Positions 26,710-35,646 of a DNA stretch of 56,181 nt are shown in pieces. A program made the translations under genes and the position numbers. The notes beneath the pieces were generated by a model, which saw only the letters and a list, made by a program, of their open reading frames with translations, ran no database searches and had not been told where the DNA came from. The stretch comes from Yokenella regensburgei ATCC 49455. GTDB taxonomy: Bacteria; Pseudomonadota; Gammaproteobacteria; Enterobacterales; Enterobacteriaceae. Position 1 is the first letter of the stretch, and each line of letters starts with the position of its first letter. The DNA lies in the NCBI RefSeq assembly GCF_000735455.1, contig NZ_JMPS01000036.1:1-56181 (forward strand). The letters run 5' to 3'.

Positions 26710-28257
26710 TCAGGCTTCAGATACCGATGCCGTTCCCGCACGCGCCGCCTCACGGCTGTCGAGAACATGTTTGAGGACAAACATGCCGCTCATCATCAGG
26801 TAGGCCAGCACGAAGGTCAGAGAGCTGCCCTCTGCAAAGCCCACCACCGGCGCGTGAATGATGCCAAACAGCGCCAGCAGTGCCCCACCGGCGGCGGCGA
26901 TCGCACCGCGCATCGGCTGGCTGTTGATAGCGAAGATAGCGATACATCCCCACAGCATGCTGGCAAGCGGCGCACCGTTGCCCAGATGCATCAGGCCGTC
27001 GTAGAAAATACCTTTGCTGTGCAGCGCCGCGGCACCAATTTCTGCGGCCGAGGTGCCCGCCGCCCCCATCAGACCGTTCATCATGGTCAGCGCCCAGTTG
27101 GCTATCCACGGGAACAGACAGATGAAGATAACCGGCACTTCCGGCTTCGGCGTTTCACGCACCACCTGGTTGGCGGTCACTACGCCGATAAACACCAGAA
27201 TTGGCACAATCGCGGTCATCGGAATAATGGCAAGCATGAAGGCGCCAAGGCCGAACAACGGCACGAGGAACATGGTGAGCCCGGAGGCCAGGCTGTAGCC
27301 CATCCCTGCCCCCATCGCTTTCCAGCCAGGGTGACCCACATACACCGTCACCGGGAACGGGTTACCCATCAGGCAGCCCAGCATCGACGACAACCCGTTC
27401 GCCAGCATGACTTTTCGGGTGTTGTATTCATCACCCGCCGCGTGGGCGCTCTCAATGTTTTCCAGGTCAAAGATGTAGTTCGCAAGCCCCAGCGGCACCG
27501 CGGATGCCAGGTACGGCAGCGCGTGCGGCAGCCCCTGCAGGAAACTATTCACCTGCACCTGCGGCGGGTTAAAGCCGAAGGAAGACATCGAGGCTTTAAT
27601 CGCTTCCGGGCTTTGCAGACCGGAGACCCACGCCAGCCCCGCACCGGCAACCAGCAACAGCAGGCCGGTTGGAATACGGGCAAACATCGGCTTTTTACCA
27701 AACCAGTTAATGAAGATAAGCAACAGCACGATGAACGATACCGTCGGCGCTTCAAACGCCTGCAGCATCGGGTTCATGGCCAGCAGCAGCAGGCCAAGCC
27801 CCGAGAGACAGGAGAGCAGTACGGTACGCGGGATCATCTTACGAATGGTCTCGCCGAGGAAAGAGCCGCCCGCCAGGATCATCGCTTCAACAAAACACCA
27901 GACGAGGCCAATCTGAATGGCAAACTCCGCGTCTTTGGTTTGCTGATATACCGGCATCAACACCAGGAAGGTGACGGTAAAGATTGACGGCGCGCTGGGG
28001 CCGGACGGCAGCGCCGTCACGTCCTTGCGCCCGGTCTGCCGCGCCATCTGCATGGCAAACCAGGTATAAAAAATACTCGCCGCCAGTACCGCCAGCCCGA
28101 AGGCTGGCGCAATACGACCATAAACAATCTCTTGCGGGATACCGACCACGAAGATGAGCATGCCCATCATGGTCAGCAGGTTCGTCAGGTTGTTCGTCAT
28201 CAACCCGAAGTAAGCCGCCCAGTCACCTCTTTTCCACTCCAGATTCATGTTTTTCAT
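26710..28257 (-). CDS. NCS2-like nucleobase/ureide permease
   Basis: This 515-residue membrane protein has about 12-14 hydrophobic segments. It shows features of the nucleobase:cation symporter-2/AzgA-like group: a TNNLTNLLTMMGM start, LPSGPSAPSIF in the first half and GNPFPVTVYVGHPGWKAMG in the middle. The first ATG is supported by AAGGTAGGC just upstream. It is embedded between yahG and yahI; E. coli K-12, as I recall, has no permease there. The gene strengthens the view that the operon imports and breaks down an external ring compound or ureide. The substrate is unknown. Confidence 0.8.
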   Translation of the reverse strand: MKNMNLEWKRGDWAAYFGLMTNNLTNLLTMMGMLIFVVGIPQEIVYGRIAPAFGLAVLAASIFYTWFAMQMARQTGRKDVTALPSGPSAPSIFTVTFLVLMPVYQQTKDAEFAIQIGLVWCFVEAMILAGGSFLGETIRKMIPRTVLLSCLSGLGLLLLAMNPMLQAFEAPTVSFIVLLLIFINWFGKKPMFARIPTGLLLLVAGAGLAWVSGLQSPEAIKASMSSFGFNPPQVQVNSFLQGLPHALPYLASAVPLGLANYIFDLENIESAHAAGDEYNTRKVMLANGLSSMLGCLMGNPFPVTVYVGHPGWKAMGAGMGYSLASGLTMFLVPLFGLGAFMLAIIPMTAIVPILVFIGVVTANQVVRETPKPEVPVIFICLFPWIANWALTMMNGLMGAAGTSAAEIGAAALHSKGIFYDGLMHLGNGAPLASMLWGCIAIFAINSQPMRGAIAAAGGALLALFGIIHAPVVGFAEGSSLTFVLAYLMMSGMFVLKHVLDSREAARAGTASVSEA

Positions 28258-28268
28258 GGATGCCTACC

Positions 28269-29687
28269 TTATAAGCAGTAGCGATCGCGGAACGTTAACA
28301 GTGCTTTCTCAAAGCAGCGGAACGGCGGATGCACGATCCCGGCACCAATCATCCCGACGCCGGCATCCTTGTGCGCAATCGCCGTGTTGATAACCGGCAG
28401 AATGCCGCTGCTGCCCACGCGAGTGATATCGATAGCGGTAGGGATCCCCATGAAGCCCAGCAGCGGGATCGTGACGTTCGGGTTCTCGCCGAGGGTGATT
28501 TCCCGCATCTGCCGCGAGAAATCGACCGCCTCTTCCACGGTGCCGCCCACCAGCGCCACAATCGCCGGGGCCGTCGCCATCGCAAAGCCGCCGATGCCGT
28601 AGGTTTCCGTGATGGCGCTGTCACCGATATCAAGCCCGGAGTCTTCCGGCTTATAGCCCGCAAACATCGGCCCGATAACCTGCTGCGACGGGCCGGTAAA
28701 CCACTGGCCCGGCAGACCGCTGACCCGCAGGCCGAACTCCACGCCGTTACGCGCCATGGTGGTCACCACGGTGCTGTATTCAATGCCGTGCGCTGCGTCC
28801 ATTGCCGCTTTACACATCGCCATCCACGTCGGGCCGGAGAAGTAGTCGCTGCTGGCGACGAACTCAAACACTTCACGCTGCTGCTCAACCGGATATCCGG
28901 CCTGGATAATGCCCGGTGTTAACGCCTGGATCAGCAAGGTCGTGCCTGCGTTATTACGGTTATGGCATTCGTCGCCCATGTGCAGCGCCTGGGCCAGCAT
29001 CAGCCGCAGATCGATTTCGCCGATGATTTTCATCGCATCGCGCAGCATAGGACCCTGAACGTCACGCATCCAGATGAGGCGATCGACAACGCTCCGATCG
29101 TTCGCGCCCATGCGCAGGATCTTCGCCATCTGCTCGCTCATGTTGGTGTAAGCGCGGTTGCCGTAGGTTTTGTTTTCCACAATATGCATAAACATGGAGG
29201 CGGAAGTGACCCCGGCCATGGAGCCCACGCAGTCGTGCTCGTGGCACGGCGAGAAGATGATTTCGCCGGAAGCCGCAAGCCCGGCTGCCTCGTCGAGATC
29301 TTTCGCCAGCCCTTCAAACACCAGCGCTCCGGTCACGGCACCTTTCATTGCGCCACACATTTTCTCCCAGCGCACCGGCGGGCCGGCGTGGAGAATGGTG
29401 TTGCGGGTCATCCCCGGCACCACGTTGATAGCCTGGTCGTAACCCACCAGCACCGGATGCGACTGGATAATGCGCTCCAGCGCCTGCTGGTTAGCCGCCG
29501 CAATTTTCTCTGCCAGTGGGGATTCGGCGATGGTGTCGAGGGCAGCGACAACCTGCATGTTGCCCTGCCCCGGCGGCGTCCAGTCGAGGTGAGTCACGGC
29601 GACGTGCTGTTTTTTCAGGTCGTCGCTGAACATGGCGATACCGACGTTGATAACGTTCAGCGGTTGAGTAAATAGTGACTGGCTCAT
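28269..29687 (-). CDS. yahG: YahG, DUF1116 carbamoyltransferase subunit
   Basis: This 472-residue protein of the DUF1116 family resembles E. coli YahG and its paralogue YlbE (AllG). In E. coli the FdrA-YlbE-YlbF set was reported to form oxamate carbamoyltransferase; YahF-YahG-YahE is the paralogous set. Characteristic segments include PFFHPPFRC-like VHPPFRCFEKALL at the C-terminus and GDECHNRNNAGTTLL in the middle. It overlaps the yahF stop by one base (TGATG), a sign of coupled translation. The acceptor or donor substrate is not known. Confidence 0.88.
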   Translation of the reverse strand: MSQSLFTQPLNVINVGIAMFSDDLKKQHVAVTHLDWTPPGQGNMQVVAALDTIAESPLAEKIAAANQQALERIIQSHPVLVGYDQAINVVPGMTRNTILHAGPPVRWEKMCGAMKGAVTGALVFEGLAKDLDEAAGLAASGEIIFSPCHEHDCVGSMAGVTSASMFMHIVENKTYGNRAYTNMSEQMAKILRMGANDRSVVDRLIWMRDVQGPMLRDAMKIIGEIDLRLMLAQALHMGDECHNRNNAGTTLLIQALTPGIIQAGYPVEQQREVFEFVASSDYFSGPTWMAMCKAAMDAAHGIEYSTVVTTMARNGVEFGLRVSGLPGQWFTGPSQQVIGPMFAGYKPEDSGLDIGDSAITETYGIGGFAMATAPAIVALVGGTVEEAVDFSRQMREITLGENPNVTIPLLGFMGIPTAIDITRVGSSGILPVINTAIAHKDAGVGMIGAGIVHPPFRCFEKALLTFRDRYCL

Positions 29688-31234
29688 CAGGCTTCCTCCC
29701 CTTTAACCACAAATTCACGTGCCAGCAGCCCGGTATTGGTGCTGCTGCTTGCCCAGATAACCCCGGCATCGGTCAGCATCTGGCACTGTTTTTCAAGCGA
29801 TGGAGTATCGAGATCGGTACCCAGCACATAGCCCAGGATCTCAAGCGGTCTGCTCTCTGCGGCAGCAATGGCTTTGGCTTCTTTGATGGCATCGAGCATC
29901 ACGCCGACCGGATCTTCGTGTGAGCCGAAGCCGAGCACGAAATCCATCACGATAACGCCGACCTCAGGATCGCGCGCTTCCTGCAGCAGACGGCTGATGC
30001 GGTTGGTGGGGTCAATCATCGGGTGCGGTTTGCCGTTAGTGAAATCGTCATCGCCGAAGTCAAGGAAGGTGTGTCCTGTGCTTCGGTTGATATCCGCCAG
30101 GCGGAATGCCGGATTGGGGTGAATATTGCTGTAAACGTCGGCGTGCTTTTCCATCGCCGCAAACATCGCTTCGTCACACAGCGTACCGCCGCAGAACAGG
30201 CCACGAATGTATTTCTGCTCGGGAGTCAGACGGGCACGAACCTCTTTGATGAGCGGCCAGTTCAGCGGGTGAAGATCCAGACTCTCCTCTTTGATGCCTG
30301 TCAGCAGTACCGCCTTCAGCGCGGCGGCCTTGGTGGCGCTGGCGAACTGCAGACCAGATTCGTCGGCAGGCGCGGCATCACGTCCGAGGAAGCACACCAC
30401 CACAGGTTTTTTACAGGCGCGAGCCCGCTTGAGAATTTTCTCTGCCACCGCCGGTGCCGGTGGCTTGGAGACCAGCACAATCACCTCAGTATCTTCAGAG
30501 GCTTCGAGCATGGCGATGGCATCGAGCATCATCAGACCACCGATTTTTTCACTGAGATCGCGGCCACCGGTACCAATAAGCTGCGAAATTCCGCCGCCAA
30601 ACTCGTGGATCCGCACGCTCAGCTCCTGGCTGCCGGTGCCGGATGCGCCAACGATGCCGATGTTGCCGCGGCGTACAGCGTTGCCAAAGCACAGCGCAGC
30701 GCCGTTAATGATGGCGGTGCCGCAGTCTGGCCCCATCATCAATAGCCCCTTCTCGTGTGCCAGCTGTTTGAGCGCCAGCTCGTCGTCGAGCGAGACGTTG
30801 TCGGAGAACAACATTACGTGGAGGTTATTGTTCAACGCCTGACGCGCTTCGCGGGCGGCGAACAGGCCGTTCACCGAAATCACCGCCAGATTACTCTCCG
30901 GCAGATGTTTTTTGGCGCTGACGAGGGTGGCGTAGCGCGCTTCATGCTGGCCGCTTTCGGCTTTATGGGTGAAGAGTTCCTCAATCGCTGCCAGGTTCTC
31001 TTCGTTTGCCTCGTCGCTCGCCCCTTTGATAACGATCATCAGGTCGCCGCTTTTGGCCGCTTCCAGCTCAGGGGTCAGCATGCCTAAATTGTTCAGTACC
31101 CCTTTGTTCATCTCAGTCGCCATGGCGACAAATGCCTGTTCCACGCCGTCTAATTTATTTGCGCGGGTCGAGATAGACATCAGCGAAACCGAATCAAAGT
31201 AGGTATTCTTTTTAATGACAATCCTGGTTGACAT
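29687..31234 (-). CDS. yahF: YahF, FdrA-family acyl-CoA-synthetase-like subunit
   Basis: This 515-residue protein is very like E. coli YahF and belongs to the FdrA family (succinyl-CoA-synthetase-alpha-like fold). It starts with a KKNTYFDSVSLM segment. It then has GPDCGTAIINGAALCFGNAV, the phosphate-loop GIVGASGTGSQEL and GLFCGGTLCDEAMF. In the paralogous AllF-AllG-AllH enzyme this subunit takes part in carbamoyl transfer to phosphate. The gene overlaps the end of yahE by 23 bases and is followed by yahG with a one-base overlap, so the three are tightly coupled. Confidence 0.92.
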   Translation of the reverse strand: MSTRIVIKKNTYFDSVSLMSISTRANKLDGVEQAFVAMATEMNKGVLNNLGMLTPELEAAKSGDLMIVIKGASDEANEENLAAIEELFTHKAESGQHEARYATLVSAKKHLPESNLAVISVNGLFAAREARQALNNNLHVMLFSDNVSLDDELALKQLAHEKGLLMMGPDCGTAIINGAALCFGNAVRRGNIGIVGASGTGSQELSVRIHEFGGGISQLIGTGGRDLSEKIGGLMMLDAIAMLEASEDTEVIVLVSKPPAPAVAEKILKRARACKKPVVVCFLGRDAAPADESGLQFASATKAAALKAVLLTGIKEESLDLHPLNWPLIKEVRARLTPEQKYIRGLFCGGTLCDEAMFAAMEKHADVYSNIHPNPAFRLADINRSTGHTFLDFGDDDFTNGKPHPMIDPTNRISRLLQEARDPEVGVIVMDFVLGFGSHEDPVGVMLDAIKEAKAIAAAESRPLEILGYVLGTDLDTPSLEKQCQMLTDAGVIWASSSTNTGLLAREFVVKGEEA

Positions 31235-32114
31235 AATTCTCTCCGGACAGATAGCTCAGCGCGCAGGCGTCCGCCATGCCATACAGCATGTCGCAGCCAG
31301 AACTTGAGCCGATATTTTTAATAGCAGAAAATGTTTTTTCCGTTGCCGTTTGCTTTCCGGCCATTATTTCGGCGGTTAGCCGACCAATATTTTCCCGATA
31401 GCGTTGTGCAAACGCTGCCTCTAAGGTAATAGCACTTAATAGCGTGGTATTATTTCTGCCAGCCTGTAACGCTGATAAAAAAACCTCACGATATTTCTCC
31501 AGCGGATGCCCGGATATAAATAAGATTATCGCCAGCCCCACCAGATAATCATCTCCCGACGGCGTCAGGCCAATACCTAACCCCATTAACGAGGTAACCG
31601 CCGGTGAAATATTTTCTCCTTGCTGAATGGCGCGAAATAGATCTTTTCTTCGCTGCTGTAATTGGCAGGCTATCTCCCGGTAAAAGAAATGCTCGCCACG
31701 GTAACAAAATAAGGTGTCATTCTCGTCAAGCTGCTGGCGAAGGTTGCGGAACCAGCCTCGCCAGGGGATTTCAGCAAACCGCTCGGTGGTGAGTACCCAC
31801 TTCTCCGGCTGCCAGCGCTGGCAGCCGCGGGTCGTTATCCCTTTATCCTGCGCTATCGTAATGCCTGTATTGCTAAAGATAATCTGCTCACCGGGGCGGA
31901 ACAGCGTGTCACAGTGAGTAAGCGCCAACCGACAGCTGTTGGGCGCGTTGTCGCAGCCTTCGCTTAGCAGCGTGAACAGCCGCTGCTGTTCAGGGATAAA
32001 CAGGTTCACCGCATGGCGAAAAACCTGTTCTACCCGGCCGCTCCCCCGCAGGGAGAGAAACCCTTCATCTGCCGTGAGCGCCTGTACCCACTGCCGTTGC
32101 GGCGTGGTATTCAT
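31212..32114 (-). CDS. yahE: YahE, DUF2877 family subunit
   Basis: This 300-residue protein of the DUF2877 family is similar to E. coli YahE and YlbF (AllH). The family signature LMGLGIGLTPSGDDYLVGL is present in its middle. It is the third part of the predicted carbamoyltransferase with YahF and YahG. The start is supported by AAGGAG upstream. The codon mix is more AT-rich than in the flanking operon genes. Catalytic detail is not readable from the sequence. Confidence 0.9.
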   Translation of the reverse strand: MNTTPQRQWVQALTADEGFLSLRGSGRVEQVFRHAVNLFIPEQQRLFTLLSEGCDNAPNSCRLALTHCDTLFRPGEQIIFSNTGITIAQDKGITTRGCQRWQPEKWVLTTERFAEIPWRGWFRNLRQQLDENDTLFCYRGEHFFYREIACQLQQRRKDLFRAIQQGENISPAVTSLMGLGIGLTPSGDDYLVGLAIILFISGHPLEKYREVFLSALQAGRNNTTLLSAITLEAAFAQRYRENIGRLTAEIMAGKQTATEKTFSAIKNIGSSSGCDMLYGMADACALSYLSGENYVNQDCH

Positions 32115-32127
32115 GGCGCTCCTTTAG

Positions 32128-32733
32128 TTATGCGCCGGCCTGTTTCAGCAGCGCGGCGATGGCGTGATAGCCTTTTTCCTGCGCCAGTTCCAGCGGCGTT
32201 TTCCCGTACTTATCGGTCATGTGCGGGTTAGCGCCGTGCTCCAGCAGCAGGCTGACAATTTGCTGCTGCTTTTCGCCGCCGTCGTTCAGGACGATGGCCT
32301 CAAGCAGCGGCGTCCAGCCGACAAAGTTGGTGTGATTAACGTTGATGTCAGTGTGCGCTAACAATTCGCGGACAATCTCAACGTGGCCTTTCTCGCTGGC
32401 CGGGGTAATACCCACACCGCCAAAGCGCGTCAGACGGTCGAGATCGGGTTTTGCCGGTAATACCAGGCGGAGTAATTGCAGATCGTTATTCAGGCAGCTC
32501 AGCAGGAAAGGGTTAAAGCAGGTTTGATCCTGTTTATTAATATCGGCGCCTGCATTAATCAGTAATGTTACGCAGTCGTAATGCTTGTTCAGACTGGCAA
32601 TAATAATCGCCGTGCGACCCTGGCGGTTAGTGGCATTAATATCTACGCGTTTTTCCAGGCATGCTTTTAATCCAGCAGCGTTGCCCTGCTCCGCTGCCTC
32701 AAGGAATTCACTGATGAGGGTATTATCTGACAT
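32128..32733 (-). CDS. yahD: YahD, ankyrin-repeat protein
   Basis: This 201-residue protein is made of about five ankyrin repeats, with units such as GRTAIIIASLNKHYDCVTLLINAGAD and YGKTPLELAQEKGY, and matches the length of E. coli YahD. I chose ATG 32733, with AGGAGA upstream, over an in-frame ATG 30 codons earlier. Ankyrin repeats mediate protein contacts; a role in assembling or regulating the YahE-F-G complex is possible but not shown. It is the first gene of the yah operon, divergent from yahB. Confidence 0.9.
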   Translation of the reverse strand: MSDNTLISEFLEAAEQGNAAGLKACLEKRVDINATNRQGRTAIIIASLNKHYDCVTLLINAGADINKQDQTCFNPFLLSCLNNDLQLLRLVLPAKPDLDRLTRFGGVGITPASEKGHVEIVRELLAHTDINVNHTNFVGWTPLLEAIVLNDGGEKQQQIVSLLLEHGANPHMTDKYGKTPLELAQEKGYHAIAALLKQAGA

Positions 32734-33114
32734 TATCTTTCTCCTCGATTTTTTTTGTTTATTCATTTTGTTTATCTGAGAATAGCAACAGCGTACGGAT
32801 AAAAACATCCGCTTAAATTTCATTCATCGTAACCGCATTGATTATTGAGTAACATTCAATAATCAGAGCAAAAATGTGCAGCAGTGCAATCTTTCTCTTA
32901 TGTCTACGCGCATTTTACCCGCAGCGAGTATCTGCTACCCACTCCCCGCCATGCCCCACAGAATGCGGGATATAACAAATTTCCAGAAGTGTGATAGCCC
33001 TCAAATCAAATGTAATCGCAGTGTTAAATTTCGTTCAAAACTGATTGCCCGCGATAAGAAATGCAAATACATTCAACAATGGCGATTACGCAAATGATGA
33101 CAGGAGCGGGTGTA
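32734..33114. promoter_or_regulatory. yahD-yahB divergent control region
   Basis: This is 381 bases without a credible gene, AT-rich near both ends. It must hold the promoters of the yah operon (leftward) and yahB (rightward) and the LysR-type binding sites. An AATAATCA/TGATTATT-like dyad near 32838-32864 is the most notable inverted element. I see no RNA gene. Confidence 0.5.
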
Positions 33115-34053
33115 ATGAATTCTATTTTTACCGAGGAGAATCTGCTGGCATTTACCACTGCTGCGCGTTTCAGTAGTTTTAGTAAGGCGGCAGAAGAGCT
33201 TGGGCTCACCACCTCGGCCATCAGCTACACCATCAAGCGAATGGAAACCGGGCTGGATGTGGTGCTATTTACCCGCAGCACCCGCAGCATTGAACTGACC
33301 GAATCTGGTTTCTACTTCTTTCGCAAAGCCACCGATCTATTGAATGATTTTCACGCCATCAAGCGCAGCATCGACACCATTGCACAGGGCATTGAGGCCC
33401 GGGTACGAATTTGTATTAATCAGCTGCTGTACACCCCCCGCCATACGGCCCGCCTGCTGCAGGTGCTGAAACGACAGTTCCCGACCTGCCAGATAACGGT
33501 GACCACCGAGGTTTACAACGGGGTGTGGGATTCCATTATCAATAACCAGGTCAATATCGCGATTGGAGCACCGGATACCCTGCTCGACGGTGGCGGCATT
33601 GATTACACCGAAATTGGCGCCGTGCGCTGGGCCTTCGCCATCGCTCCCGATCATCCACTGGCTTTTGTGCAGGAGCCTATCGCCGAAAGCCAGCTGCGTC
33701 TGTATCCAAACATCATGGTCGAAGACACTGCGCATACGATTAATAAAAAGGTGGGCTGGTTGTTACACGGGCAGGAGGCCATTCTGGTGCCTGATTTCAA
33801 CACCAAATGTCAGTGCCAGATCCTGGGGGATGGGATCGGTTTTTTGCCTGATTACATGGTGCGTGAAGCGATGGAAGATAACCTGCTGATAACCCGCCGA
33901 ATCCATAACCCGCGTCAGGATTCCCGTATGCTGCTCGCCACGCAGCACGCCGCCACGGGCCAGGTGACGCAGTGGATCAAGAAAGCGTTTCGGCCTGGAG
34001 GAGTGCTGACCGGGATCTATGAAGATCTGCTGCATCGGGAAGATGCAGCATGA
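33115..34053 (+). CDS. yahB: YahB, LysR-family regulator
   Basis: This 312-residue LysR-type regulator is close to E. coli YahB. The N-terminal helix-turn-helix lies at about residues 8-65 (FTTAARFSSFSKAAEELGLTTSAIS as the core), and a periplasmic-binding-protein-like sensor domain occupies the rest. I chose ATG 33115 because AGGAG lies eight bases upstream and E. coli YahB starts MNSIFTEEN; in-frame ATGs at 33061 and 33079 are less likely. It is divergent from the yahD operon, which it most likely controls in response to the substrate or a product. Confidence 0.92.
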   Translation: MNSIFTEENLLAFTTAARFSSFSKAAEELGLTTSAISYTIKRMETGLDVVLFTRSTRSIELTESGFYFFRKATDLLNDFHAIKRSIDTIAQGIEARVRICINQLLYTPRHTARLLQVLKRQFPTCQITVTTEVYNGVWDSIINNQVNIAIGAPDTLLDGGGIDYTEIGAVRWAFAIAPDHPLAFVQEPIAESQLRLYPNIMVEDTAHTINKKVGWLLHGQEAILVPDFNTKCQCQILGDGIGFLPDYMVREAMEDNLLITRRIHNPRQDSRMLLATQHAATGQVTQWIKKAFRPGGVLTGIYEDLLHREDAA

Positions 34054-34059
34054 CAGGTA

Positions 34060-34218
34060 CTACTCTTTGGTCTGTACCCAGAACGCATGGATCAGGCCCG
34101 GGAAGTAGCCAAACAGCGTCAGAAGAATGTTAATAATGAACGCCCAGCCAAAGCCTTTGCCCAGCAGGACACCCAGCGGTGGAATAAGGATAGTAAATAC
34201 GATGCGCCAAAAACCCAT
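34060..34218 (-). CDS. yqaE: YqaE, small Pmp3-family membrane protein
   Basis: This 52-residue hydrophobic protein reads MGFWRIVFTILIPPLGVLLG then a second membrane helix, INILLTLFGYFPGLIHAFWV. This is the PMP3/UPF0057 family, with two membrane helices and a conserved PPLGV motif. Homologues are stress-induced and affect membrane potential. It ends six bases from the stop of the convergent yahB. It marks the start of the E. coli-like gene order (yqaE-ygaV-ygaP). Confidence 0.93.
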   Translation of the reverse strand: MGFWRIVFTILIPPLGVLLGKGFGWAFIINILLTLFGYFPGLIHAFWVQTKE

Positions 34219-34379
34219 AACGACTCCATGCAGATGAAATTATTGTCTGTTTAAGCGTAGCATTGTAGCGTCTCCCTCTCTGCGCTCCGCACGTTTTTAC
34301 CCGCCTTTACGTTTTCTGTACTCGCTTTTCATTGGTCTTTATTTTAGTATTAACTAAATTTAGAAAACACTAAAATACC

Positions 34380-34679
34380 ATGACTGAACTTGAACAGCTG
34401 CAACAAAGTGCCGGTGAGGCCGCCGCACTACTTAAGGCTATGAGCCACCCCAGCAGACTGATGATTCTGTGCACCTTGTGCGGTGCACCGGATACCACCG
34501 CCGGCGAGCTAGCTCAGGTCACCGGGCTCAGCCCTTCGGCCACGTCACAACACCTGGCGAAAATGCGCGAGGAGGGCCTCATTGACTGCGAGCGCCGCGC
34601 TCAACGCCAGCACTATTCCATCAAAAACCCAGCGGTAAATCAGATTATCAGTACGCTGAAAGCTATCTGGTGCCCATAA
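34380..34679 (+). CDS. ygaV: YgaV, ArsR-family sulfide/redox-responsive regulator
   Basis: This 99-residue ArsR-family repressor is similar to E. coli YgaV, which controls itself and ygaP and responds to reactive sulfur (reported with heme and cysteine involvement). The helix-turn-helix core is [20 protein letters not shown]. Cysteines at 31, 34, 70 and 98 are present, and the C-terminal Cys98 is conserved. The start overlaps a run of ACTAAA motifs upstream that may contain its own operator (TTTAGTATTAACTAAA-like dyad at ~34343-34360). It is followed by ygaP 10 bases on. Confidence 0.92.
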   Translation: MTELEQLQQSAGEAAALLKAMSHPSRLMILCTLCGAPDTTAGELAQVTGLSPSATSQHLAKMREEGLIDCERRAQRQHYSIKNPAVNQIISTLKAIWCP

Positions 34680-34689
34680 GGAGAACGCC

Positions 34690-35211
34690 ATGAGTGTTGA
34701 AACCATTACTGCCCGCGAGGCTGAAGCCCGCCTGCGCGCTGGCACCAGGCTTGTCGATATGCGCGAGGCGGATGAATACGCCAGAGAACATATCGCCGAA
34801 GCACAACTGCTGCCCCTGAGCGCGATAGAACAAGGTGCCCGCCTGAACCTTAGCGCAGATGATAGCGTGATTTTTCACTGTCAGTCCGGCAAACGCTCGT
34901 CTGGTAATGCGGTAAAGCTGCTCGGCGCAGCGGCCCCCGGAAAGGTGTATTTACTGGAAGGCGGCATTGATGCGTGGAAGCAGGCCGGGCTGCCGGTGAT
35001 AAAAGATGCAAGTCAGCCGCTGCCGCTAATGCGTCAGGTGCAGATTGCCGCCGGCGTGTTGATTCTGTGCGGGGTTTTGCTTGGCTATACGCTGTCTAGC
35101 GCATTTTTCCTGCTGAGCGCTTTTGTCGGGGCGGGATTAACCCTCGCAGGGGTGACCGGTTTTTGTGGCATGGCGCGTTTGCTGGCCGTCATGCCATGGA
35201 ACCGACGCTAA
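34690..35211 (+). CDS. ygaP: YgaP, membrane-anchored rhodanese
   Basis: This 173-residue protein has an N-terminal rhodanese domain with the active-site loop [10 protein letters not shown] (Cys64), followed by two membrane helices in a C-terminal DUF2892-type hairpin. It transfers sulfane sulfur, probably in detoxification of thiosulfate or sulfide, and in E. coli it is controlled by YgaV. The gene follows ygaV with an AAGGAGAA site. A hairpin (35216-35237) separates it from the convergent stpA. Confidence 0.93.
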   Translation: MSVETITAREAEARLRAGTRLVDMREADEYAREHIAEAQLLPLSAIEQGARLNLSADDSVIFHCQSGKRSSGNAVKLLGAAAPGKVYLLEGGIDAWKQAGLPVIKDASQPLPLMRQVQIAAGVLILCGVLLGYTLSSAFFLLSAFVGAGLTLAGVTGFCGMARLLAVMPWNRR

Positions 35212-35215
35212 CAGA

Positions 35216-35237
35216 GCGGTGAGGTTACGCTCACCGC
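35216..35237. terminator. Hairpin between ygaP and stpA
   Basis: GCGGTGAG (35216-35223) pairs with CTCACCGC (35230-35237) around GTTACG, between convergent genes. No T-run follows on either strand, so any termination is weak or Rho-assisted. Confidence 0.45.
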
Positions 35238-35244
35238 CAGCGGA

Positions 35245-35646
35245 TTAGATGAGGAAATCGTCCAGCGTTTTACCGTTCGCCAGTGCAGTCGCAATAGGTT
35301 TCGGCGTTCTGCCCTGACCGGTCCAGGTTTGCACAAGACCGCTGGCATCCGTAAAACGATATTTCGCCGGACGCGCTTTACGTTTTGCGGAACCTTCGAT
35401 AACTGCCGCTTTACCACCCAGCAGTTCTTCCGGCGTCACGCCGTCGGCTTTCATCAGCTCAAGCCAGGCGTTAATTTTTTCCTGCTGCTCAATATTTTCC
35501 TGACGCAATGACAGTTCCTCATTGCGTCTTTCTTCAGTCACGATCCTGAATTTTTCCAGCATCTCTTCAAGAACGTCAATGGAGAATTCTCGCGCCATAG
35601 CACGCAGTGAACGGATATTATTAAACTTTTGTAACATTACAGACAT
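35245..35646 (-). CDS. stpA: StpA, H-NS-like nucleoid protein
   Basis: This 133-residue H-NS paralogue has an N-terminal dimerisation helix (SIRALRAMAREF-like, ~10-60) and a linker rich in Lys/Arg. The C-terminal DNA-binding domain ends with TWTGQGRTPKPI, the AT-hook-like loop, and DDFLI. StpA binds curved AT-rich DNA and acts as an RNA chaperone. ATG 35646 gives the E. coli-like start MSVMLQ; an upstream in-frame ATG at 35676 is not supported. The linker differs from E. coli, being richer in KRKARPAKYRF. It silences AT-rich DNA, which may include the AT-rich stretch just upstream. Confidence 0.92.
   Translation of the reverse strand: MSVMLQKFNNIRSLRAMAREFSIDVLEEMLEKFRIVTEERRNEELSLRQENIEQQEKINAWLELMKADGVTPEELLGGKAAVIEGSAKRKARPAKYRFTDASGLVQTWTGQGRTPKPIATALANGKTLDDFLI

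Noticed and set aside
26563-27987. 474-codon plus-strand frame opposite the permease and yahI
   Set aside because: It is a long open complement of a GC-rich membrane protein gene. It is His/Gln/Arg-rich, without a ribosome site, and spans two real genes on the other strand.
32876-33097. 73-codon plus-strand frame between yahD and yahB
   Set aside because: It lies in the divergent promoter region and ends just before the yahB start, with no ribosome site and no recognisable motif.
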